Shown piece by piece: positions 7,243 to 13,436 of a DNA stretch of 16,921 bases. The translations under genes were made by a program, and so were the position numbers. A model generated the notes under the pieces. It did not search any database. It saw only the letters and a program-made list of their open reading frames with translations, and was not told where the DNA came from. How positions within the stretch are numbered: the stretch's first letter is position 1; each line of letters starts with the position of its first letter. The stretch is from assembly GCA_026392575.1 (NCBI GenBank), contig JAPLBU010000237.1, forward strand, positions 905-17,825, written 5' to 3'. Origin of the DNA: Actinomycetota bacterium (GTDB lineage: Bacteria; Actinomycetota; Actinomycetes; S36-B12).

Positions 7243-7279
7243 GCGTTCGGTCGGCCTTCGCGGCCAGGCTCGTGCGGAC

Positions 7280-7296
7280 GACGGCTGCGAGCCGTC
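7280..7296. terminator. Hairpin downstream of the Zn-ribbon gene
   Basis: GACGGCT, loop GCG, AGCCGTC, a perfect seven-base stem 55 bases past the stop of the minus-strand 106-residue gene. There is no T-run on the minus strand. A possible terminator separating the integrase pair from the replication genes. Confidence 0.35.
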
Positions 7297-7350
7297 CTTT
7301 GTCCGTTCCTGCTGGCTAGATGCTACAACTCGAAGTTCAAGATTCCGTGG

Positions 7351-7671
7351 CTAACGCGCCGAGGCGATCTCCGCTGCCGTCACTACGGCTGGGCGGCGCT
7401 GCTGCGTGTCGCGGGCCTGTCGGACCTTCTGAGGATCGAGGTGGTACTCAAAAGCACTCCTCGGGCACTTGCGGCACGTCGCCAGGAGAGCGTGACTGGT
7501 CCCAGCGGCTGCTACCCACTCCACCGAAGTGACGAAGTGAGTTGTGGTGAGCACGGCGATGACTTCGCCTCGGTGTCTAGGGCACTCAACCTCGACCACG
7601 CGGTCGCGGCGGGGGATGTCTCGTGGTTGGGGATTTGGCGGCGCATCTCCAGCTCGTGTCCCGAAGGTCAT
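7351..7671 (-). CDS. Zinc-ribbon protein translationally coupled to the integrase
   Basis: A 106-residue protein. ATG 7671 overlaps the integrase stop as ATGA, and GAGAGG lies seven bases upstream; a start at 7710 is possible but lies inside the integrase. Seen: a Pro/Arg-rich N terminus; C30 and H33 in VECPRHRGEV; a beta-rich middle with EWVAAAG; C66 and C69 in ATCRKCPRSAFEYHLD; and a basic tail. This reads as one zinc ribbon. Its tight coupling to a serine integrase makes a partner role, such as control of excision, worth considering, but nothing in the sequence proves it. Otherwise it is an uncharacterised element protein. Confidence 0.7.
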   Translation of the reverse strand: MTFGTRAGDAPPNPQPRDIPRRDRVVEVECPRHRGEVIAVLTTTHFVTSVEWVAAAGTSHALLATCRKCPRSAFEYHLDPQKVRQARDTQQRRPAVVTAAEIASAR

Positions 7672-9065
7672 GCGGCATCCTCTCGCACATCGCGGTCTCG
7701 GAAGCGCCACTGAATAGTGGTGCCTGTCATGACGAACTTGCCTGGTGTGCCTACCGGCAAGGTGATGGACTCCACCACCTCACGAACGATGGCACGGCGC
7801 ACCCTCAGCGAAGAGGTGGTCCATGCCTCCCGGATATCGGATGACTTGATCAGCCTGCTGGTCGCCGGCGTTCCCGCAAGGCGCGTCACTCGACTCTCCG
7901 CTTCCGCCAGCCGTTCTCGGGTCACCCGGGCGGCCGCAGCGAAATCCTGGGGCGCCAGTTCGCCCGCGCCCGCGAGAGCGGCCAAGTCCGCTAGGCGCTT
8001 GCGCAGCGTCTCCGCCTCCGTTGAAGCCCTCTGAGCAGCCAAGGAGGCCGTCCTCGGGGCCTTGCGGTACAAGACGCGATGCTTGATGAGGTACTCCAGG
8101 ATGAGTTCCGTAATGGCCTCGTCGAGGCGATCACGCGACCGAGTCACGCAGCGAGACTTCGAGCAGCCGTATCCCGTCCGAGCCTTGCCATTGCGTTGGC
8201 GCGATCGGTTGTGGGCGCGGACCGGCGCTCCGCAGACGCCGCAGTCGAGAACTCCTGACAAGAGGGTCCGGCGACCATCATCTGGGGACTGACGACGACG
8301 CGGATCGGTGAGGAGGGCGCGGGCCTGGCGGAAGGTGAGCTCGTCAACGATCACCGGCGCGGTGGACTTGCCGACGACTTCCCCCTTATAGACGCTCAGC
8401 CCGGCGTTGGCCGGTCGCAGCAGAATCGTTCGGGCCACGCCTGGCGTGATGACAACGCCCTTGGGGCCGACCAACCCCCGCGCCTCCCACTCCCTTGAGA
8501 TCTCACGCAAGGAGCCTCCGGCCAGGATTCGGGCGTAGGCCCACTCGATGGCTGCCGCCTCCACTTCGATCAGCGCCTCCATCGACGCGGTGTAGCCGAA
8601 GCGCCGCGTACCACCGCCGAACCGACCTTCCTCGGCGCGCTGTCGGGCGGCTCGCGCAACGCGCTCACCGCGCTTTTCAACCTCACCCTGGGCGATGGCC
8701 CCGAGCAGTCGCGCCACTGTCTTGCCGTCAGCTGTGCTGAGATCGACGTCACCAGAGCGGACCGTGACGACCTGGACGGACCCCAGAACTGTGACCAGCT
8801 CCTCCAAGTCCGTGGTGCGGCGGTAAAGGCGGTCTGAGGCCCAGGCCACGAGCACGTCGATCTCCCCCGCCCGGACGTCCTCGAGGAGCCTGCGGTACTC
8901 CGGTCGGAAGCCGGTCGTCGCTGACTTGTTGTTGTCGCAGTACACGTCGACGAGGTCCCAGTCCTTGTCCGAAATCAGCTTTCGGCAGTCCTGCTCCTGT
9001 CTGCGCACACCAGCGGTGTCGTCGTCACGCGCATCCGAAATCCGTGTGTAGATCGCCGCCTTCAT
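7668..9065 (-). CDS. Large serine recombinase (integrase)
   Basis: A 465-residue site-specific recombinase that joins attP to attB by double-strand cleavage through a serine. Seen: catalytic domain with YTRIS (nucleophile S10) and AWASDRLYRR 74-83; recombinase domain (about 155-255, RRFGYTA ... GLSVYKGEVVG); zinc ribbon with C275, C278, C301 and C306; a coiled coil at about 340-397 (TEAETLRKRLADLAAL, RERLAEAESRVTRL); and a C terminus ending in a short acidic and basic tail. The length is normal for the family. ATG 9065 lies five bases after the stop of the truncated tadA, so the attachment junction abuts its 5' end, the usual arrangement. No good ribosome site is seen; translation may couple to tadA or be leaderless. 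Its stop overlaps the next gene by ATGA. Confidence 0.95.
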   Translation of the reverse strand: MKAAIYTRISDARDDDTAGVRRQEQDCRKLISDKDWDLVDVYCDNNKSATTGFRPEYRRLLEDVRAGEIDVLVAWASDRLYRRTTDLEELVTVLGSVQVVTVRSGDVDLSTADGKTVARLLGAIAQGEVEKRGERVARAARQRAEEGRFGGGTRRFGYTASMEALIEVEAAAIEWAYARILAGGSLREISREWEARGLVGPKGVVITPGVARTILLRPANAGLSVYKGEVVGKSTAPVIVDELTFRQARALLTDPRRRQSPDDGRRTLLSGVLDCGVCGAPVRAHNRSRQRNGKARTGYGCSKSRCVTRSRDRLDEAITELILEYLIKHRVLYRKAPRTASLAAQRASTEAETLRKRLADLAALAGAGELAPQDFAAAARVTRERLAEAESRVTRLAGTPATSRLIKSSDIREAWTTSSLRVRRAIVREVVESITLPVGTPGKFVMTGTTIQWRFRDRDVREDAA

Positions 9066-9070
9066 AGGTG

Positions 9071-9670
9071 TTACTCTATAACAGTCGTCTTGCCGCTGCC
9101 CGTTCCACCGCTGATGAGGATCGCCAGGCGGGCGCGCATCATGTCGCGCAGCACATCGGCGGCGGCGTTATCCATGCTGCCGCGAGCGACAAGGTCGTCG
9201 AGGGTGAACGCAGCACGGTTGGGAATGCGAAGCGAGATGAGCGTGCCTTCAACCGCAATGGGTGGCACAGCGCAATGCAGACGGGCGCCATTCGGCAGTC
9301 GCGCATCAACGAACGGAGCGGCATCGTCGAGTCGACGACCGGCGCTGCCGGCGAGCCGCTGCGCGAGCCTGCGGACGTCGGCCTCGCTCGCGAAGGTGAC
9401 GTCGGTCCGCTCCAGACCGGCACCGCGATCGATCCACACGGCCGATGGCCCGTTGACGATGACGTCGGTCGTGCCCGGCAGATGAAGGAGGGGTTCGAGG
9501 GGGCCGGCACCGACAAGCTCCTGCCGGAGGGAGCGCACGAGGTCCAGGACCGCCGCGTCACCAAGAACAAGCCCCTCCGCACGCAACGCTGCAGCGACAC
9601 GCGCGGGCGTGGCGTCGCTGTCGTGCTCGACCAGACGGGTGCGAACTCGTTCGAGCAGGTTCGTGTTCAT
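9071..9670 (-). pseudogene. tadA: Tad pilus ATPase TadA/CpaF, cut after Walker A by the element
   Basis: N-terminal half of the hexameric ATPase that powers Flp/Tad pilus assembly. The product is 199 residues, against roughly 380-430 expected. Seen: the N-terminal helical domain; the TadA core LLHLPGTTDVIVNGPSAVW; DARLPNGARLHC; and Walker A GGTGSGKT at 188-195. The frame then runs into V-I-E and TAA 9071-9073. Walker B, the Asp and His boxes and the C-terminal domain are all missing, so it cannot be an active ATPase. ATG 9670 overlaps the stop of the preceding gene as ATGA and has AGAGGGG upstream; the extra residues back to 9718 are discounted. Excision of the element should restore the gene. 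Confidence 0.9.
9074..9090. other. Attachment junction inside tadA
   Basis: On the minus strand tadA reads GGC AGC GGC AAG ACG ACT and then leaves family sequence (V-I-E-stop) just before the integrase. The recombination core must lie in or beside the Lys-Thr-Thr codons of the Walker A motif, near AAGACGACTGT. The partner junction is not in the window, so the exact core and crossover dinucleotide cannot be defined. Confidence 0.7.
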
Positions 9671-10725
9671 GCTGCCCGGCCCCTCTCCGACATGATTCCC
9701 GCAAGTGCGGCTATGCACGCCCGGCCGTAGCCATCGCGCAGTGATGGCGGCTCACCTTCGTCGGCCCGCGCCGGGACCGCCTTGGCAGACGGGACCCGGC
9801 CGATGACCGGGATACCGAGGGCCGTCGTGACCGAGTCGTCGTGCACCCCGCCGGACTCGCTGCGGACCACGACCCCGAGACTCGAGCACCGGGGCGCGAG
9901 TTCCGCGGCCAAGCGGGCCGCGGCAGCGGTCGCTCGGACCCGGGTCGGCGTGACGATGATCGTCTGGTCGGCGCGCGCCAGCGCGAGTTCCGTAGCTGCG
10001 TCGAATCTCCGCGGAACATCCACCACGACGAGGTCGTAGCCCCGCACTCCCGCGTCGAGCACGGCTGCGAGGACATCGATGTCGATGGTTGCCGGACCGA
10101 TCCGGCCCGCCGAGAGGACGGACACCCCGCTGACGTGCGGCAGGGACTGGTGCAGAGCAGCCGTACCCAACCGGCCGCGCGTCTCGGCGAGATCCGGCCA
10201 GCGGATGCCTGCCGCGTCCTCGATGCCCAGCAGGACGTCGAGTCCACCACCGAGGGGATCACCGTCGACGAGCAGGACCCGCGAGGAGCGCGAGGCAGCG
10301 GCCATGGCGAGGGTCGCCGCGAAAGTGGAGGCGCCCGCACCTCCACCGCAGCCGACCACCGCCACGACCTTTGCGTCGCGCGGCGTTCCCTCGCCGCTAT
10401 CGGCCAGCCGATCGATCAGCCAGCGCTCGCCCTCGGGCAGGGAGACCACGTGCTCGGCACCCAGCAGCACGGCCCGCTGCCAGTCCTCCGGTGTCGGCGC
10501 GCGACTGATCAGGACGACGTCGCGGCGCCTGCTCATGGCGGCATTTGAGACAGCTGCCGCCGCATCACCACCGATCAGCACCAGCGGCGCCAGTTGCCAC
10601 CGGCTCCGTGCGCCCTCGGCATCCGTCGACAGGTGCACATCGACGCCATTGGCCGCTGCGAGCCGCAGCACGTCGTCGATCAGTTCCGGATCATTGCTCA
10701 CCAGCAGCGGTCGTGCTCCATTCAT
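9667..10725 (-). CDS. ssd: CpaE/TadZ-like MinD-family ATPase (septum site protein Ssd type)
   Basis: A 352-residue ParA/MinD-like protein, first gene of the tad operon here. In the Tad system, TadZ/CpaE localises the pilus machine; the mycobacterial homologue Rv3660c (Ssd) has been linked to septum regulation. Seen: an N-terminal receiver-like domain (about 1-115) with LLVSNDPELID and VVLISRAPTPEDW; then a deviant Walker A, GCGGGAGAST (125-134); LLVDGDPLGGGLDVLLG; and YDLVVVDVPRRFD. The length is normal. ATG 10725 has a GAGAGGGG ribosome site, nearly identical to that of tadA. It is divergent from the HAD gene and overlaps tadA by four bases. The tadB, tadC and pilin genes expected next are cut off by the element. 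Confidence 0.88.
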   Translation of the reverse strand: MNGARPLLVSNDPELIDDVLRLAAANGVDVHLSTDAEGARSRWQLAPLVLIGGDAAAAVSNAAMSRRRDVVLISRAPTPEDWQRAVLLGAEHVVSLPEGERWLIDRLADSGEGTPRDAKVVAVVGCGGGAGASTFAATLAMAAASRSSRVLLVDGDPLGGGLDVLLGIEDAAGIRWPDLAETRGRLGTAALHQSLPHVSGVSVLSAGRIGPATIDIDVLAAVLDAGVRGYDLVVVDVPRRFDAATELALARADQTIIVTPTRVRATAAAARLAAELAPRCSSLGVVVRSESGGVHDDSVTTALGIPVIGRVPSAKAVPARADEGEPPSLRDGYGRACIAALAGIMSERGRAA

Positions 10726-10732
10726 GCCCTGC

Positions 10733-10752
10733 CCCTCTCGTTAGGGAGAGGG
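10733..10752. promoter_or_regulatory. Inverted repeat over the ssd ribosome-binding site
   Basis: CCCTCTC (10733-10739), loop GTTAGG, GAGAGGG (10746-10752). On the minus-strand transcript the 3' arm is the ribosome-binding purine run of ssd, so a hairpin could mask it. The stem is only seven bases and may be fortuitous. Confidence 0.35.
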
Positions 10753-10842
10753 TCGTCTCGGAACGGCTCGCCGGCCATGGGCATCGGCAGCCTGTGGACG
10801 ACTGACACGCTGTCGTCGCGCCTGTGGGTCGGTCCCAAGCAG

Positions 10843-10848
10843 TACCGT
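10843..10848 (+). promoter_or_regulatory. -10-like TACCGT placed for a leaderless HAD transcript
   Basis: TACCGT fits TANNNT and ends six bases before the ATG at 10855, so transcription would start at or next to the start codon. No ribosome site is present, in line with the leaderless mRNAs common in actinomycetes. The same six-base spacing occurs at nhaA. Confidence 0.45.
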
Positions 10849-10854
10849 GCTCGC

Positions 10855-11670
10855 ATGACGGAGAACGCCGCCCCGATCGTCGCCGGGGGTCCGAAAGCCG
10901 CCGCCTTCTTCGACCTCGACAAGACGATCCTCGCCAAGTCGAGTTCGTTCGCCTTTGCGCGTCCCTTCTACAAGGAGGGCCTCATCGGGCGCACTGACGT
11001 GATCCGCAGCGCGTATGCCCAGTTCGTCTACCTCGCATCGGGCGCCGACCACGATCAGATGGAGACGATGCGCGAGTACATGTCGAAACTGGTCACCGGG
11101 TGGGATGCCGACAAGGTGCAGCAGATCGTCGGCGAGACCCTCGACGACATCGTCGACCCGATGGTCTACGAAGAGGCCGTGCAGCTGATCGCCGAGCACA
11201 AGGCGGCAGGCCACGACGTCATCATCATCTCGTCGTCCGGCACCGACATCGTCGAGCCCATCGGGGCGCGACTGGGCGCCGATCTGGCCATCGGTACGCA
11301 GGTCGCGATCGAGGACGGCGAATACACCGGCGAGATCCTCTTCTACGCGTACGGGCCGAACAAGGCGGAAGCCATGCGGAGCCTGGCCGATGAGCGCGGC
11401 TACGACCTCACCGCGTCCTACGCCTACAGCGACTCCCACACCGACGCGCCCATGCTGGAGGCGGTCGGTCATCCCGTGGCAGTCAACCCCGATACCGAAC
11501 TCCGCAAGCTCGCCGGCGAACGTGGCTGGCCGATCCGCGACTTCGCCAAGCCGGTGGCCACCAGCGTCAGTCCCGGCCGCGGGTGTGACGCTCACGTAAG
11601 GAGTCGGCGAATCCGAACCGCTAGCGCAGGGCTGCGTAGGTCCGCCATCCCCCAGCGGATGACTCCATAG
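10855..11670 (+). CDS. HAD-IB family phosphatase (SerB-like, Rv3661 type)
   Basis: A 271-residue haloacid-dehalogenase phosphohydrolase; the substrate is unknown and serine-phosphate-like compounds are possible. Seen: motif I FFDLDKT with nucleophile D20 and D22; SGADHDQME as in mycobacterial Rv3661; motif II IIISSSGTD; motif III lysine in GPNKAEAM; motif IV YSDSHTDAPMLEAVG. ATG 10855 directly precedes the conserved part and has a -10-like element but no ribosome site. The family match stops near FAKPV (about 11563). The remaining tail is Arg/Ser-rich, looks unlike the family, and lacks the C-terminal hydrophobic segment of Rv3661. It overlaps the broken AbiEi/DUF559 gene tail to tail by 79 bases, so the native 3' end may have been replaced. 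Confidence 0.88.
   Translation: MTENAAPIVAGGPKAAAFFDLDKTILAKSSSFAFARPFYKEGLIGRTDVIRSAYAQFVYLASGADHDQMETMREYMSKLVTGWDADKVQQIVGETLDDIVDPMVYEEAVQLIAEHKAAGHDVIIISSSGTDIVEPIGARLGADLAIGTQVAIEDGEYTGEILFYAYGPNKAEAMRSLADERGYDLTASYAYSDSHTDAPMLEAVGHPVAVNPDTELRKLAGERGWPIRDFAKPVATSVSPGRGCDAHVRSRRIRTASAGLRRSAIPQRMTP
11584..11607. repeat. 24-bp imperfect direct repeat, left copy
   Basis: Matches 12601-12624 at 20 of 24 positions in the same orientation (TGTGACGCT, then GGAGTCGG). The pair closely brackets the AbiEi/DUF559 gene, and this copy contains its stop codon. It may mark the ends of an inserted segment, or be chance. Confidence 0.45.
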
Positions 11671-12502
11671 CCCAGCGCCCGAATCTCGTCCTCGCGCCGC
11701 TTCTCCCGGTACAGGTCGTCTGCCACCGCGTACTTGAGCCGGCCATCGCACTCCCCAACCAGACGTGACCGCTCCCAGAGCACGTCAACACGCGCCACGA
11801 ACCGGCCGGCATCGGTGCGCAGTTCCACCTGCAGCCTCGGGAGCGGAAGCCGGTGCTCGACGAAATAGGCGAACGACGCGGACTCGAGCACGCTCTCTCG
11901 AGCGGCATCCAGATATCGCGCGGCGACTCGTGCACGTGCCGACGGGGCGCTTCGCGGAGCCGGCGGAGCTCGCGGCGGCCGTGGCCTTCCTCGCCTCGGA
12001 CGACTCGTCGTTCATCACCGCGAGCGCGTTCGTCGTACGAGTGATGCCGAGCAATGTCGAACCAGGTCCGAGCGACGGTCGTGACCGGGACTCGCAGCTG
12101 CAGGACATCGTCGTCCGCGAGTTCGGTCCGGTGAATCACCACACCGGGACGCCGACCGTTCCATCCGCCCTCGGGCGCGATCAGCGCAACCCGATCGGGC
12201 AGCGCCTCGAACATTGGATGGCCGTGCACGGCCGCAGCGCTGTGGAAGCCGATCACGGAACCGGCGTTGGCCAATGCCATCGCGATGGCCCGCTGCGCAT
12301 GATCGACGCGCGCGCGAGCGAAGACGTCGAGGTCGTCGGGGACCGTGGCCTCAGCCCTTCGGTACACCCCACGATTGAGCGCAACCCAGCGACCCGATCG
12401 GACCCGCTGCCGAATCTGGTCCGATGTGAGGCCGGCCGACCGGGCCTGCGCAGCGGTGAACACCACCGGCAACTGCGGGTCGGGATCGGCGAGACGGGGC
12501 AT
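11592..12502 (-). pseudogene. Broken AbiEi-type antitoxin / DUF559 endonuclease-like protein
   Basis: Intact relatives (about 290-320 residues) join an AbiEi-like winged-helix N terminus to a DUF559, PD-(D/E)XK-like C terminus. Here the N-terminal part (12502 to about 12038) shows VFTAAQARSAGLTSDQI, SGRWVALNRGVYRR and a normal run to ARTWFDIARHHSYD. The C-terminal part (about 11936 to 11592) is in a different frame: AARESVLESASF, VDVLWERSRLVGECDG, KRREDEIRALGYGVIRW. Between them the expected linker is replaced by a 99-bp fragment reading as a short-chain dehydrogenase on the other strand. The gene is therefore disrupted, and no AbiEii toxin gene is adjacent. I start at ATG 12502, where family similarity begins; ATG 12574 lies in an inverted repeat. 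It is bracketed by imperfect 24-bp repeats. Confidence 0.75.
11939..12037 (+). pseudogene. 99-bp C-terminal fragment of a short-chain dehydrogenase
   Basis: The plus-strand frame reads PTGRFAEPAELAAAVAFLAS, then DDSSFITASAFVV. This is the conserved C-terminal stretch of SDR oxidoreductases, which normally continues into DGG. Similarity starts and ends abruptly, with no start, Rossmann motif or catalytic Tyr-Lys, so it is a fragment. It lies precisely where the antisense AbiEi/DUF559 gene loses its linker and changes frame. A templated insertion, a recombination scar or an assembly error are all possible. Confidence 0.7.
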
Positions 12503-12567
12503 ACCGGCAGGCTGCCCAATCCCCCGCACCCACCGCCAGCCCGACTTTCCACCTGTGGAGAGTCGCC

Positions 12568-12621
12568 ACTCCATACCCCAGCGTCATACCCAGCGCCGGT
12601 TGTGACGCTGGGGTATGGAGT
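12568..12621. terminator. Perfect 19-bp inverted repeat after the Rv3662c-like gene
   Basis: ACTCCATACCCCAGCGTCA (12568-12586), a 16-base loop, and its exact complement at 12603-12621. It begins just past the minus-strand stop at 12626, where a terminator for that gene would lie, though it lacks a U-tract. The arms are longer than usual for a terminator. An element end or operator is also possible, since the right copy of a 24-bp direct repeat overlaps it. Confidence 0.55.
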
Positions 12622-12624
12622 CGG
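12601..12624. repeat. 24-bp imperfect direct repeat, right copy
   Basis: Partner of 11584-11607 (20 of 24 identical, about 1 kb apart). It overlaps the right arm of the perfect inverted repeat and abuts the 3' end of the Rv3662c-like gene. Confidence 0.45.
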
Positions 12625-12625
12625 G

Positions 12626-13399
12626 TCAGGACGGGACGACGACGGCCTTCGCGCCCATGGCGACGGCGGTGGCCTGCCACACGATGAACTCGGACACCCC
12701 CGCAGGGGTGCCGCTCGCGTAGGCGCGCAGCGCCTTCACATAGGCGGGGCGGCCCAGTTCGAGCATGCCGTGCTCGGGGATGCTGAAGAGCGACGGATCG
12801 ACGCCGCGCGCGGCCAGCACCAGCCTGGTCGATGCCCGGGCCAGCAGGCCCGAGCCCCAGGCGAACGGTCGGACGATGGCCAACTCGGCATGCGCAATGG
12901 CGGCCACGAGAAGCGCCGGCGCCTGGGTTGGCGTCGTCAGCATCCCGGCTAGGCCGGCCAGCCGCTCGGCCGCCGCGCCCGCGGGGACGGGCGTTCCGAG
13001 GTTCAGCGGATCATCTGCCAGCTCGCCGTGCCGTGGTCGGCCCAGCTCGTCAGCCGGGCAGAAGCCGTGGGCCGTCAGGGCGTGCAGGTGCGCGAAGGCC
13101 TGCAGAGGGGCCGTGGTGAACACGTCGACCTGGGTCGGAACGGCGGCCGTGAGGCGAAGGGCCGCTTCGAGGACGCGACCCATCGGCGAGTCGTCCGGTA
13201 CCGCGACATCTGCGCCGTCAATTGCAGCCGAGTCTCGGGCTCCCCGTTGGATCGACGCCGATGCCACCTCTGCCGCCGCGCCCCGCACGTCCCGGCGCCA
13301 CAGCAGGGCGTCGACCTCCTCGCGGGCGGCAAGCAGCGCGGCCGCGACCGTTTTGTCCTCCGCGAGGACAGCTAGCGTGTCGTTCCGAGACTCGAACAC
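12626..13399 (-). CDS. Rv3662c-like conserved protein with degenerate Fic motif
   Basis: A 257-residue protein, close to the length I recall for mycobacterial Rv3662c, which lies between the same two neighbours. Seen: a helical N-terminal region (DKTVAAALLAAREEVDALLW); IDGADVAVPDD; PLQAFAHLHALTA; DELGRPRHG; and RPFAWGSGLLAR at 177-188. The last has the shape of the Fic motif HPFx(D/E)GNGRxxR, but the catalytic His is Arg and the GNGR core is altered. The fold may therefore be Fic-like while AMP transfer is unlikely. I chose GTG 13399 by comparison with Rv3662c; GTG 13429 is an alternative. The gene is divergent from acs with only 37 bases between, so the promoters must overlap. Function unknown. 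Confidence 0.75.
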   Translation of the reverse strand: MFESRNDTLAVLAEDKTVAAALLAAREEVDALLWRRDVRGAAAEVASASIQRGARDSAAIDGADVAVPDDSPMGRVLEAALRLTAAVPTQVDVFTTAPLQAFAHLHALTAHGFCPADELGRPRHGELADDPLNLGTPVPAGAAAERLAGLAGMLTTPTQAPALLVAAIAHAELAIVRPFAWGSGLLARASTRLVLAARGVDPSLFSIPEHGMLELGRPAYVKALRAYASGTPAGVSEFIVWQATAVAMGAKAVVVPS

Positions 13400-13436
13400 G
13401 CCCCCATCTAACTCATGCCTCTGATTCACTACGCCC

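Larger units (their letters stand above)
1..9080. mobile_element. Integrated serine-integrase element (left end not seen)
   Basis: The core (4212-9080) has an integrase, replication protein and small coupled genes and ends in the split tadA. If it entered by simple integration, the 3' half of tadA must lie at the far end. No such sequence is seen between 1 and 9065, so by that logic the element runs beyond position 1 and the AAA+ gene and permease are cargo. A later deletion or rearrangement would break this argument. No capsid, portal, large terminase, relaxase or FtsK/Tra gene is visible. It may be a satellite, a mobilizable or replicating island, or part of a larger prophage. Confidence 0.5.

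Noticed and set aside
9068..9730. 220-codon plus-strand open frame opposite tadA
   Set aside because: Antisense to recognisable TadA sequence with no independent support.
10741..11751. 336-codon minus-strand open frame opposite the HAD gene
   Set aside because: Antisense shadow; Val/Gly/Asp-rich composition typical of opposite-strand frames in GC-rich genes.
11765..12952. 395-codon plus-strand frame containing the SDR signature as a complete gene
   Set aside because: Only about 33 residues match SDRs. Both sides are antisense to other genes and there is no start region, so only the fragment is annotated.
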